Of a DNA stretch of 64,000 nucleotides, positions 28,038 through 40,200 are shown piece after piece; position 1 is the first letter of the stretch; the number at the start of each line of letters is the position of its first letter. The stretch is from the NCBI RefSeq assembly GCF_000003815.2, contig NC_049992.1:10152090-10216089 (forward strand). Direction: 5' to 3'. Below the pieces are notes generated by a model. It was not told the DNA's origin. It saw nothing but the letters and a program-made list of their open reading frames with translations, and did not search any database. Source of the DNA: Branchiostoma floridae (taxonomy: Eukaryota; Chordata; Leptocardii; Amphioxiformes; Branchiostomatidae). A program made the position numbers and the translations under genes.

Positions 28038-29521
28038 TCAGCGGTAAAAGAACATGATGACGGACTCAGTGACCAGCCGGTTCGCGCTCCAGCCATGTCC
28101 GGTACCGTAGCCATCCCAGTCCTTGGAGACGTAGTCACCGCACTGGCTTGATCCACCTTCCACCCAGTATCCACCTCCACCGATACACACGTGCTCGGAG
28201 TTGCCACCGACGAAGTTGACGCCTGGACAAACTGCATGGCAGGCACTCTCGTAGTTGAAGACCCGAAACTGCACGAACCCGGGGACGGCTTCATGTTGTT
28301 GCAGGATGTTCGGAGGCAACAGTGACTCGACAAGAGTATTATTGCCCTGATCGTACACAATGGGGATGGCCGGACCGTTGTCGTGGGTGTACGTGCCCAA
28401 GTTGTGGCCGATGAGGAAGTGATCTTTGAAGAGCGAGTAAAGGCTGCCTCCAAAGTCCTCGAGGAAACCGGTGGATGTGCGGTACCGTAGGTAGGCGGCG
28501 GTTTTGTACTCTTTTGGTGGTACGTTGTTCGGTACGTGCCACAGCATGACGTTGGAGGCGTGGATGCTGAAGTAGCCTGGGTTCTTGTAGTCGTCTGTAG
28601 TGGCCGACCCCATGGAGCCGAAGGTGTGCACGTTGGCCCAGTTGCCATCTCCTCCGGGGTAGTTGTGGTTGTTCCCTCGGGTGCTGGTCCAGCGATCCCC
28701 GGCTGTACACTTGCCGTACATGTCGTCCTCGTGCACGCTGGAGACCAGCGTCCAGCCGCCTCCGGCCGTGGTCATGTCGCAGTAGGTCTGGTAGATGGTT
28801 CCGTCCTTCCCGATAAGGAAGTAGGCACCGTCCTGGCTGGAGGGGTTGTTCTGTTTGATGTGAAGACAGGAGGAGGCGGGGTTGAGCTCGGTACCGAGAG
28901 CGTGGTCCAGGCTAGCCAGGGTTTGAGTGGCCACGACGGTGGTCTCCATCTGGGACAGTCGGTCTGCTAGCGTGTTCACGGTGTTGGCGAGGTCGTTGAT
29001 CACGAGCTTTGTAAGAATAGAGAAAAAATATAAGACAACATGAACGTTATCTCTATACAGAGACGTTATATACCTGAGAAAAATGATGATAATATGGCTA
29101 TATATAGGTTTCAAACGTCAGGGGTAAAGCGGCCTGTGATCACAAAGCTCAGGCATTTTAAACATGCAGGCAGGTTAACAGCATCGTCATCCCGAATAAC
29201 CCTCTTCGCTTTCCCCGGCTCTCCTGATATGATGTAGCGTTCGTTGCTAAAAAGTTTCCTCATGATGTCTCACTATTATTTCTACATTAGGAAAAGAGGC
29301 TATGTTCAACAATTAGGCGTCAACTATGTTGGCGTCTACTAAATTTAGTATTATGTAAATGCAGTCTGAGAACGTCCCAGTTAGTCGGCACATACCTGTT
29401 GATTTGCTAGCTCCTCCAGACAGGAACAGTTGGACGTTCCTGTGCGCCACGGGGTGTCGTTTGAGACTGAGCCGCAAGCGATAGCGACTAAGGACCAAAC
29501 GAGCAAGATGATTCTCGTCAT
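28038..29521 (-). CDS. Intelectin-like secreted lectin, complete (364 aa)
   Basis: Two coding exons: 29,396-29,521 (42 codons, donor CAG|GTATG) and 28,038-29,006 (acceptor CAAAG, 322 codons plus TGA). A signal peptide (MTRIILLVWSLVAIACG) is followed by a Cys-containing stretch (NCSCLEELANQQ), a short coiled coil (LANTVNTLADRLSQMETT) and the intelectin domain from about residue 85 to the end. Calcium and ligand positions (human ITLN1 numbering, counted from the shared C-terminus): N260, E262 and H263 in NSEHVC, E274 in WVEG, W288 in DWDGYG; Tyr-297 is Trp. Vertebrate intelectins lack the long coiled-coil leader, so oligomerisation probably differs. A TATA box lies 88 bp upstream of the ATG. 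Confidence 0.93.
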
Positions 29522-30520
29522 GCTTGCAACTGTGCAGACCACAGCCTCTCAGACGTGCAAGTATGGGAACCCCTGTCCGTACTGTACCCACACAGTGTCA
29601 GGTATACTCTTTTATACTCTATTCCTTGTTATTTAACTATGTTATTAAACTGGAGATAGAAAATACGTAAACGTATGGCCGCGTTTTGATGTTAGATCAT
29701 TACAACCTTTTAAAATACTTTGCTGGCCACAACAAGCTTCGGAAATACTCTGATGTGCGGTGACTTTGTGGACAGTTTGAAATCTCTGATGTATACATCC
29801 ACTGTGTGTTGCACTTGTTTTATGATTAAATTGTATCTGTGACAACACTTGTAAATGGAAAAGGCGTAAACAGAGCCCACTATCGGTCTTATTCTTATCT
29901 TTAGTCACGAAACACTATGAGATCAGCGACCCTGTTACAAAACGAGTGTCCCAAAATTTGTGACAGTTTGAAACACTGCAATTTGCCTGTTGTGCATCAT
30001 AGCAACAATCTGTAAACGGCAGTGTGGATTAGATTAAGTATAGAATACCCACATTATCTCACACACTTTTGTTCACTCGTTCCGTATGTATTAGAGAAGT
30101 GCAAATATTACGTAGGTCCACTAAAGGACGTACAGGGCAAATGCAACTTAAAAACGTCAAAAGGACGGACTGAGTGGAATTCGACTGTACTAGCTACTCT
30201 GTTTATCATGTTTATGCTATGGCAAGTCGCTTCAACTTTATGTATGCAATGACCATCCCACTCACTGTATTCCTGTGCAACGGGACCCTAGCCTGTATAA
30301 CGCTATTACAAATCTTGACAAAATTTAAAGAAAAAGGTCACACAGACAAAAGCATACACTGACACAGTTGTTTATTTCTACCATCGTTTGCGTTTATTAG
30401 TTAGTAAAACATTCAAACTTCTATCATGTTTGCCATTTTCTCTCTAGATGACTAAGGAACTAGAAATGTGACCTTCCTTCTCTTGGCCTTCCTTAATCTT
30501 GTCGTCAGTTGTTTCTTTAC
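29522..30520. other. Intergenic between two minus-strand intelectins
   Basis: About 1 kb with the upstream promoter (TATA at 29,609-29,616) and the 3' flank of the next intelectin. No other gene or repeat stands out. Confidence 0.5.
29609..29616 (-). promoter_or_regulatory. TATA box of the intelectin at 28,038-29,521
   Basis: The minus strand reads TATAAAAG here, 88 bp before the start codon. The 5' UTR between it and the ATG shares phrases (GTACGGACAG, TCTGCACAGTTG) with the intelectin at 30,521-31,792, so the two genes inherited the same proximal promoter. Confidence 0.6.
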
Positions 30521-31792
30521 CTAGCGGTAAAAGAACATGATGACGGACTCGGTGACTAGCTGGTTCGCGCTCCAGGCGATGCCGGTACCATAGCCACTAT
30601 AGGCCTTCCACAAGTAGTCGCCGCATTGAGACAGACCTTCTGCCCAGTATCCACCTCCACCGATACACACTTGCTCTGCATTGGGGCCGACGTAGTTGAC
30701 ACCTGGGCAGACCGCAGTGCAAGAACGAGTGTTGGTGAACACCCGAAACTGCACGAACCCGGGGACGGCTTCGCCGTAAGTAACGACGTTCGGGGGCAAC
30801 AGTGACTCCATTACAGTATTGTTACCCAGGTCGTACACAATCGGGATGGCCGGACCGTTATCGTGGGTGTACGTGCCCAGTCCGTAAGCAATGGGGAAGT
30901 GATCTTTGAACAGGGAGTACAGATTACCTCCAAAGTCCCCAAGGAAACCGGTGGCGGTTCGGTACCGTAGGTAGGCGGCGGTTTTATACTCTTTTGGCGG
31001 CACGTTGTTCGGTACGTGCCACAGCATGACGTTGGAGGCGCTGATGCTGAAGTAGCCTGGGTTCTTGTAGTCGTCGGTAGTGGCTGACCCCATGGAGCCG
31101 AAGGTGTGCACGTTGGCCCAGTTGCCATCTCCTCCGGGGTAGTTGATGTTGTTCCCTCGGGTACTGGTCCAGCGATCCCCGGCCGTACACTTCCCATACA
31201 GGTCGTCCTCGTGCACGCTGGAGACCAGCGTCCAGCCGCCTCCGGCCGTGGTCATGTCGCAGTAGGTCTGGTAGATGGTCCCGTCCTTCCCGATAAGGAA
31301 GTAGGCACCGTCCTGGCTGGAGGGGTTGTTCTGTTTGATGAGAAGACAGGACAAGGCGGGGTTGAGCTCGGTACCGAGAGCGTGGTCCAGGCTAGCCAGG
31401 GTTTGAGTGGTCATGACGGTGGTCTCCATCTGCGACAGACGAGCCTCGAGGTCGGTGACTGCTGCCTGGGAAGAATAAAGGCAAATGATATTTCATTTCG
31501 CACAAAACATTTCGCACAAAACGTCTACAGTAGCCTGATTTAATCTCGCTTATAGCAGCCCGCCCAACATCCACCGGCCTCCTATTTACATCCCCCGGAC
31601 AGCAGAGTTTGTGTTACATAGACTAAGGTTCTAGGTACTGTTAGGAATTTGCTTTTCATCAGACACGCGACATGTACATACCTGCAGATTTTCGCAGGTG
31701 CATTTGACCTTTCCTGTATCCCGCAGGATGTCATTCGGTAAGCCATACGCGAGGGTCGTAGCGAACCAAACGAGTAGGATTGCCCTCATCAT
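30521..31792 (-). CDS. Intelectin-like secreted lectin, third locus (351 aa)
   Basis: Exon 1 is 31,682-31,792 (37 codons, signal peptide MMRAILLVWFATTLAYG, then CTCENLQ) with donor CAG|GTATG. Exon 2 is 30,521-31,465 (acceptor CCCAG, 314 codons plus TAG). A short coiled coil (AAVTDLEARLSQMETT) precedes the lectin domain. Its pocket differs from the neighbours: NAEQVC replaces NxEH (His-263 to Gln), KAYSGYG replaces DWxGYG (Trp-288 to Tyr), and position 297 is Trp; E274 is kept (WAEG). It lies outside the duplicated cassette, about 1 kb from the previous intelectin and in the same orientation. Two adjacent ATGs are possible starts. Confidence 0.93.
31531..31625. mobile_element. 95-bp TAG-ended element in an intelectin intron
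   Basis: It begins TAGCCTGATTTAATCTCGC and ends TTTGTGTTACATAGACTA. Both ends match, in inverted order, the two ends of the larger insertion at 2,937-3,758, so this is a deletion derivative of the same family. A clear target duplication is not visible here. Confidence 0.65.
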
Positions 31793-33923
31793 GCTGTCAA
31801 CTGTGCAGAACACAACTTCGAGACGTGAAGTAGGAAAACCTCTGTCCGTACTGTAGCTGAGCAGTGCCGGGCGCTCCTTAAGTAGTTGACATTCTATAAC
31901 AATGGTAGATTGAAGCCAAGAACCTAAACTGTTATTGGCCATCGTGTGATCGTAAGCCACAACAACCTTTTAACGTGACTTTTAGGGCACAACATGCTTT
32001 TAAGGTGTTTTGATATTATGACCTCCAGGGGCGGATCCCGGATCTTGCAGGGGGGGGGGGGGGCATATGCTGTTGTAGCTCAGTTCGTGGGCGAAGGGGG
32101 CAGAGCACGAGAGGGGGTCAACCCCGGAAACTTTTTAAAATATAGAGGCTCTCTGGTGCATTTTAGAGCCATTTCTGTGCAAAAAATGACCAACGAATCA
32201 ACACTGATTTTTAGGGCGGAACAAATAGTATAAACGGACGAACACATTCTTATAGTTAGCAATCTCACATTTAACAATCATATGGTCTTAAGATCCATTC
32301 TCGTTTTTTTATTGTACATTCTCGGAGTTAAGTTGTCTACATTTAGCGGAGGTATATCGTAAATTTGACACAGTCTGACATTGAATTTTTACTCCTGACA
32401 TTTACCGTCACAGTATGAATGGATGAATGTTTGATATTGTATCTTGCGTCGCTCAGCCCACATGGGCTAATAGGGCACCAAAACAACAAATATAATAACA
32501 TAGAGCAGCGTTCCCGCCAGGCATTCGTCAATGCATTTTTGGACGCATTTTTTGGGGAAAGACGCACTCAGCCGACTGCGTCCCCCAAAAAAAATTAAAG
32601 GGCGGCTGATATGTGACCGAAATGATAGGAAACAACGCAAGATAAGGGTCAAATATGACCCGTAGATAGTGTATTACGTATATGTGAAACCGACACAATC
32701 GACTCAACTTTCTACCTTCTGTAACACTCTGAAGTGCGACTGATTTGGTATACTAGCATTAAATTTAACAATCGGTAATTATATATGAACAAGCATGACA
32801 AGAGTACTAGTATTTATTTGCTAACATTCACTTTTATTCAAGATTATATTTTGCAATGCTCTCCGATCGGAATCACCCAGACCTTGTACGATTTAAAATG
32901 CTTTTTGACGGGAAATTGTTATTACATACGAACTTGACACGGTATTTCTGACCTTTTCCTTTCTCGGCAATTGTGTGTGTGTATCGGAGGCTTCGTGAAC
33001 TGTCACACTGGTAATTTTTATACTTTTAAACCATCGGCAAAGGGTGTGCGAACTGTAAACAGACGCCGCACACCATGTTCTCATCATCTTCTTCCCCGAT
33101 GTGACGAAGCCACGGCTGATTTTTGCGCCAATTTTCCCGAAAAGCATAGTTATAGACACGTCTGCGCTTGGGTTTGAGAGGCACGAGCCCCCCAGCGGCC
33201 CTGATGTTATTTCCTTGCGATCGATGGCGGTGTTGACTTCACCGCTAGCCCTTGTCCTTGTATCTCAACACTTGGACTAGTTGGAGTGGGAGTAACAGTT
33301 TCCACGTCGTCGTCATTCTTCTTGGTTGGTGCCTTGGCGAAATACTTGAATCTCCAGTTCGGAGATTTCCGTTTATTGTACACAACCAATCACGGCCATA
33401 TTTGGAGCCCTCTGAAAACATCGCCTTTTCCAGTGATAACTAGCGTAACTGCCTTTGTTGGCGCCGTTGTTGGCTGTAATTGGTGGTAAGTTTAATTGCA
33501 TGTTCTGCATAACCGGGCACGCCCCGTCCTAGCGCTACATCTAAGGGCCGCTGCCATGGTAACAGTAGCCTCCATAGCAGGCTCTCTATGGCCCTTTTTG
33601 GCACTTTTGCTGGCCATTTCTTTTTGTACTGGGTCGCTGATTCGGCTGGCCTTTTCTGACAGCCGGCTATTTGGGTAACGTTTCTGCTTGGATTGGTATT
33701 ACCGTGATATAATATTAGTGACAGTCAAAAAATTCTTCCGGTCGATTTTTTATTTTTTTTTGTCCAGCCGAAGGGGGGCGCGCGCCGGATGCGTCCCCTC
33801 TAAATCTGTATCAGCCCGACAAATGTGGCCTCTGACATAACAACCTGTCGAAGTATGAACTGTTCTTATCTTGTAATCTGCCTGTTATGTAACATTGAAT
33901 ATCCATTGCACTTCGCGTATAGG

Positions 33924-34042
33924 TATTCTCCAAGCAGAGGTTGAGTCACGGAGATGCAGTCGGGATTTTTACCGGCGCGCGTGAAAGAAGGTAAAAATCC
34001 CGACTACTATATCTCCGTGACTCAACCTCTGCTTGGAAAATA
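33924..34042. mobile_element. 119-bp palindromic MITE with perfect 9-bp target duplication
   Basis: The element is almost one long hairpin. It starts TATTCTCCAAGCAGAGGTTG, and the right arm is its inverted copy ending GGAAAATA. A second inner arm pair (GTCGGGATTTTTACC with GGTAAAAATCCCGAC) surrounds a short GC-rich loop. The flanks are the identical 9-mer GCGTATAGG (33,915-33,923 and 34,043-34,051). A 9-bp duplication suggests a Mutator-type transposase in trans. Confidence 0.88.
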
Positions 34043-34896
34043 GCGTATAGGTACAGTCGTAGTAATCACATCCTTCTTCCGCATATTATGTAAAAGTACA
34101 TTCTTAACTAGGTTTGATTACCAGGACATAGGTTCATTGACCGGCCACCGTTCCTGTCACTTTATGGTGAATGTGAATAGCATATGGAACTATCAAGTGC
34201 CAAAGTACAAACAGACCAAAACTAAACTACTTGAAAATCTTCCATTGATGGCATGACCTGGACTATCAAAGTAATTCTCGTATAAGGAATATTCCTTACA
34301 TCTTGGACATTGCGTTTTATTATGAATTTTGTGCCATTACTGCAAATAATTGCTAAAGCTGACGGGAGTTGGACCTGTCCATGAAACGGGATCTGTAAGA
34401 CAGATGGAAGCACAAAAGGTCGTCTTTTAAGTACAACTAGCGTCTGTACATCTTGATCCAATTTCAAGTACATGTATTTAGTTCCATCTCGACATGAAGC
34501 TTGTTTTACCGAAACGTCATCGCCGCTTGACTCTGCGGGGGTGGTGAGGTGCGGTGAGGGTCAATGACCTCTCTTCGGTCATTGACCCTTCCACAAAGGT
34601 GACGCCGGCAATGTTCGCAAAGTGCACAAAAGTAAGTTTTATTGTGAGAGTATTGAACTGATAAGTGCACTCTTTACCCTGTCCCTAGCTAGATCTCGGA
34701 TTAAACTACTGACTATGACTCCTAGCCCTGCCGGACCAGGCGCTAGCATCAACACTGTTCTGCAAAATTGATACGACTGATTCAGGTCAAAAGAGAAGCC
34801 AAAAGTTGCAAATCTTATCTATCTATTCATTCATGTTTTTTTTGTTCATGGGTCTCTATGATAACCCCGGCTCCAGTTACCAATGACAGCTCGGAA

Positions 34897-35020
34897 TATT
34901 CTGCAGGCAGAGGTTGGGTTGAGCGGGAAGTATAGATCATAATGTAGTAGCTGGGAAGAGACATAGCGGATACAAATCCCGGCACTACCATCCCCCGACC
35001 CAACCTCTGCTTGGAGAATA
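34897..35020. mobile_element. Diverged second copy of the TATTCTCC palindromic MITE (124 bp)
   Basis: Left end TATTCTGCAGGCAGAGGTTG, right end CAACCTCTGCTTGGAGAATA, the same termini as the element at 33,924-34,042 but with a diverged interior. The flanks AGCTCGGAA and AGCTCGGGC share seven of nine bases, an aged 9-bp duplication. Confidence 0.78.
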
Positions 35021-35325
35021 AGCTCGGGCAAGGATCTGACTTTGTGTGGGACCACGCCCCCTAGTGAATGCAGACATACTGCTACCATAGCAATGTCCTC
35101 ATTATACATTCACATCACGTCCTATAGTGTCCTGCGGGTAGACTTGCCTTGCTTTGGAGGACACCACCCTATTTGATTGACATTTGTACACAGGACGCTA
35201 GGGCTGGCGTAGCGTCGGGGGCGGTGGTCAGCAGACCTCGAGCAGACAGACGCGTCGCTTTGGACTCAGCTACGGTCGGGTCTGGAAGCGTCGTCTGTCG
35301 AACTCCTACAAATCCAGCTTAGGTT

Positions 35326-35573
35326 NNNNNNNNNNNNNNNNNNNNNNNNNNNNNNNNNNNNNNNNNNNNNNNNNNNNNNNNNNNNNNNNNNNNNNNNNNN
35401 NNNNNNNNNNNNNNNNNNNNNNNNNNNNNNNNNNNNNNNNNNNNNNNNNNNNNNNNNNNNNNNNNNNNNNNNNNNNNNNNNNNNNNNNNNNNNNNNNNNN
35501 NNNNNNNNNNNNNNNNNNNNNNNNNNNNNNNNNNNNNNNNNNNNNNNNNNNNNNNNNNNNNNNNNNNNNNNNN
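35326..35573. other. Assembly gap (248 N)
   Basis: A run of N of unknown true length. Features across it cannot be assessed; an upstream exon of the plus-strand gene starting near 37,295 could be hidden here. Confidence 0.99.
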
Positions 35574-37294
35574 CTTGCACATTTATGGGTTGTGGTCACG
35601 TCACTATATATGGGAATGCTGTGTCTTCGGTATGAACAGAAATGAAGGGAGGGCTATACTTGTTTGGTCCCCTTGGGCAATATTCTGTGGCACTTCACTT
35701 TGTTGATTAGCGTCTGTTGTCTTCGATCCAACTTAAGGTTTTGTAACGATAGAGGTTCAAAGCTATTGATAACCATGGTCGTTTAACAGTGAACGCCTAA
35801 CGATAAATAATGAATGTGAGGCAATGATCTGTCAGCTATATTGAAGTTGTCGTGAATAGATACCTTTGGACTGAACCCGTTCCATAAGATGTCAACCGCG
35901 TCCAAGACGCACCCACAGAGGTGACAGGACATGATTGACAGCATGAGCAAGCGTTGTTTACCTGTGGCCAACTCCACAGTAGTACTCTGTCCTTGATCCA
36001 AGTGTTTATCTCATGATACTGGTGTCATTTCGTGTGTAGATTTTGTTGACTATGGCAGGCCGTTGTTTTGGTTGTTCTTGCGAGGTAGTCCATCTTCGCT
36101 TACTGTAGTTAAAGAAAATTGCAGTCACGAAATGTTTCAAAGCGAACATATTTCAGGATATCATTATATAGCAGTTATTATATTAGGCACGGGAGGTGCT
36201 AAGGCAAGGTAATTATACTGTATATCACTTCTTTATAAGCATTTGACAACATCGCTGTTAACATATGTGAGAGTCTGCTTTGTTTTTTCTTCACAACGCC
36301 AGTGGGTAAATACCGATGCAGCCTGTAGTACTCGCCATAGTTTGTCTGTAATCCCATTGGCAGATGCGGACAGGAAAGCAAATCGGTCTGACCTACTTCT
36401 CCGCGTGTCTGCTTCCAGAGGACATTGCCCCCTGCTCGATTGTAAACACAGTCACGTCAAAACATGGCGGTGACCTAGAAACGCTGTAGTTCGCCATACA
36501 TATCTCCCGTCATGTTCAATTTACGGCGAGGGAAAGTTATGACGTTGTTTTGTGGATTTGTTTTCCACTTTTACCACATTGTGTATACGATGATGGTTGA
36601 TACGGTGGATGAATTTGTGGTTGATACGCTTTGTGGAGTTTAAAGGGGCGTTGTCCACTGGGGGTGTATTTTGCAAAGACTGGTGGGCTATATATAGTGG
36701 TGTTTTGTAAACTGATACTTTTGGATAGTACTGAACAGGTATCTTGTCTTGTAACCTGTGGGAATGCGCGGCAATGGGGAGAGATTATGCTGAATAACAT
36801 TTAGAACTTGACATATCATGTACTATTCATCCGATGATTGTGATGTCGATTATACTTGTGTTCTCAGGTTGAACTCTAAATTGAATAACTGCAGGCTTGT
36901 TTGTACTATTAATGTCAACTGGTAACTGGGGCATAACCAGGGAGCATATCTGGGGTATGGATACAGTTTTTGTCACGCTTGTCTGCTTTGTGCACGTGCG
37001 CGGTTTCTTTTGAAACGTTACTTCTTTTTATATTTACCGGATACCCTCTAACATATATCTATTAGTCAAGATATCGAAATGTTCGCAAATGCAAAACTTT
37101 GCATAGTAATTTGAAATGAATGGATCCATTGCTTCTGTAACAAACTTTTTTTTCAGTATAATTCACAAATGTATCTAGTGTCTTAGAGTGACGAAACGAA
37201 AAAGATGATCATCATGGTTAGTCAACTTATACTTCTGATATTCTTATCGGGACGCTCGTCGTTCAGTTATCATAAGGAAATATCATAGGAGCTC

Positions 37295-40200
37295 ATGAGC
37301 TTTTGTTTTCTAATTTCAGAGGGCTTTTTCTTCGTGAGGCCCTCGGCAAGACGGTCGATTCACCGCAAGGGGTTTTCGCAGTCAACCTCGTACTCATCCT
37401 CGGTGTCAACTTCAAAGTCATCATTTTCATCCTTCTCCTCCTCTTCATCTTCAGCTACGAAGTACCAACCGAGTTTGGTCAGGACTACATCAACAAGTAA
37501 GACACAAATCACAAAATCTGTTTAACCGTAAAACAATAATCAGTATAGCATGGCGATGATGCATTCAATTTCATTCTTTGCAGCAAGGAGGTAGTAGCAT
37601 TTAGGGTTTGCGTTTTCCTTTTAGGTTCGAGTACATACTCCAGTGATGAAAGTCCGGCCAGCTCTCCAGCACCGGAGACTGCAACTGCCGAGTTCCTTTC
37701 TCCTACAAGCTGGTTCCAAACATCGCTGAAGACATCCGAGTCCGACCATCAGATGGCAACACTGACCGCCACTGAAGAGTCAGGCTCCACTCGTCAGTCA
37801 TCGGCGATGGGAACAGAGGGGTCCTCCAACAGCAGGAGAGACTTTTCACCAGTGCGCGGCTGGACGGAAGGATGGATGAAGGTTCAGACAGCGAGTGGCC
37901 AGTCTACAGCTACTACTCGCACGGGAGAAGGTACTCGTGGTCCGGGATGGGTGGTGGAGGACTACTGTCTATTATGAGCAACTGGAGGGTGTGGGGGAAG
38001 AAGGATGAAGCTCCCAACGGTGGCATGACTGATGCAACTTCGATGCACACAGGTACTATTTCACAATTCCTAACATTTTCAATATATTCTGGAAAAGTTA
38101 AACTGTAATTTCCAACACGAAAATTGGACTTACCCCAATTTTCAACTTGATTGCGCTTTTGTTTCTTCAGAACAGAAGTCCATGAAACGTCCATGAGATG
38201 TGTTTACTTGAAGTCTTTATCCAAACATTGAGAAATGCGTGAAATCCTACTTTCAGATGGGTGATGTTTACGACAAATTGTTTGATACACGCAATGCGTA
38301 ATTGAAACGGGAGAAGGGAGAAGAAGTTGACATTCAAACCAACCCCTGCCATTTCTTTTTATACAAAAAGCGTCATCCAAGGCCTCAACAAAGTTCAGGG
38401 GTTCAGCTCGACATGAAGGTATTCACAGCTGGTCAGAAGGGTGGATGAAACGCCACCGTGTAGGAAACAAGCATATTTCCGCATCGACAGGTACATTTTG
38501 GACAACAAATCAATTGGTGATGCATGGTTGCGGTGATGAAGTCAGTTACACTGGCTGTCGTTCGTACTACGAAAGTTGTCACAACATTACGTCACCGTGA
38601 AACCAAACTGTGTTAATGGAGGGAATATAGGTTCTCTTGGAAAGAATGTAGCGGGTTCGCTTCTTTAAGGCTGTGGTCAAACGGATTTAGGAAAAAAATC
38701 TAAATAACGTATCCCCTCGGTCTCTCCGTTAATATGGTGTCTTGTAGTCTCAGAGGTGCCTCCTGCACTGCGCTTCGACAGGACGCCTTCTCAGCTGTAG
38801 ATGCCGCTGATAGGGATAAAGGCTTGATCCAAGACAATACCTCATTTCTTGCTACTCACTCGCCATTGTCTGTTTTAGTTGTTTTATCAATTGAATACTA
38901 ATATTTATTATCATAGGTGTACATAAAAGATAAACTATATTTTGTATATGGAGAAAGAAAAAAAAACAGGAAAAACAAATGAATGCAAGGAACTTTTGAA
39001 GGAAAAGGTGGGTTGATAGGTCTAAGTATTTCCATTTTCCCGAAATTCTAACTGTCAAATCACACAGTGGTCTCCTTTGCAGATAAAGACGCACAGTTGG
39101 AGACATCCAGTGAGACAGTGGCGAGGACAGAGCACGCAACTGTGTGCCAAACATCATCTTCGACTGTCATCACATCACAAAGTACAGTAGTCGGACAGGA
39201 AGCAGGATTGCGCGCCGACAGTGCCACGTCTGGAGACCAGTATGGCGACCTATCCTCGGGGAAAGGTTTTGGAGATTCAGCAGATCATCTCCAGGTATGT
39301 GCATGTTCGTCCAACACAAAAATACTGGATATCATTCTGCAAAAAAAACTACAGTAGATATGTAAGCCAGTATCCTTTGCCCGTGCCTGTGACCCACTCT
39401 CCGTTGTCTATGTATACATGTTGGTCTTATATGAAGCTACCTGTGTCCGAGAGGATTTGTAAATATTGCCCCTCAAATGCTGTGGAAGACGAGAGTCATT
39501 TTATCACTAATTGTTCTTTTTATGATGATATAAGAAACCAACTATTTATGAGTGTATCCAAAATACACGCTTACTTTCCAACTATTCCTGACAATGAAAA
39601 ATCAATCCCACTATTAAAATCAAAGAACCCACACATTATAAAAGAAGTGGGTAAATTCGTCTTCCACTGCCTAAAGAGGAGAAGTCTAACCCAACAAAAC
39701 CAGTATAATGTACACTAGCATAGCATATAGTCATAGAATGTAGTTCCTAGCACCTTTGTATTTTCCTTATTTTACATGTTGTTTGTACCTGCAATTAGCC
39801 CTCGGGCAAGAACTTGCAATAAACATATCATATATAAAGGAAGGCCATGGCCACCAAAGGGCACCATAACCAATCTACCTTTCTTTACATTACATTCAAG
39901 AAGTTTTTTACATCACGAACTTTGTGAGTTGGCAGGCGTGTACGACCTCCGTGTTTGACAAATTCAAAGTGTTAAAAGTGAAATATTTTGCCTTTTTAAA
40001 AAGTTTTACCATTACGTACATTCTTGGTACGGTAAGTTTAACAACGCTCGAAATTGAATCGTATGTTCTAAGCAGGACGAAGAAGACGAAGTCAAAGTAA
40101 ATGGCGCAACTGTCCAAACCTGGAATCAGAACATCGACGCAATGGAACAAGAGGTGTCGCAAGTTAGGGACGTCCAACAGTCGATAACACAGCATAGTGA

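Larger units (their letters stand above)
31793..37294. other. Gene-poor region with several small transposon relics
   Basis: I see no convincing coding exon. Near 32,026 a sequence starting CAGGGGCGGATCCCGG with a G run looks like the left end of an hAT-type element, with the right end not found. At 32,510-32,600 a stretch built on CGCATTTTTTGGGG may be another. Two palindromic elements (33,924-34,042 and 34,897-35,020) and the assembly gap lie here. TATATATA at 36,689-36,696 could be a TATA box for the large plus-strand gene about 600 bp downstream, but this is weak. Confidence 0.5.

Noticed and set aside
29007-29114. N-terminal extension MKPIYSHIIII... of the intelectin frame
   Set aside because: It is read-through of intron 1; a good acceptor (CAAAG) at 29,007 and a separate signal-peptide exon explain the gene better.
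32026-32230. Possible hAT element starting CAGGGGCGGATCCCGG
   Set aside because: Only one terminus and no target duplication could be found, so it is mentioned only in the regional note.
33207-33389. Minus-strand 60-aa frame (KSPNWRFKYFAKAPTKKNDDD...)
   Set aside because: Composition is protein-like but it begins just after a stop without ATG, no splice partner was found, and no family is recognised.
37303-37500. Hydrophobic frame (LVLILGVNFKVIIFILLLLFIF) overlapping exon 1 of the large gene
   Set aside because: It looks like a membrane segment, but the Ser-rich frame joins the next exon in phase (A|GT) and matches the style of the rest of the protein; the hydrophobic frame ends in a stop at the donor.
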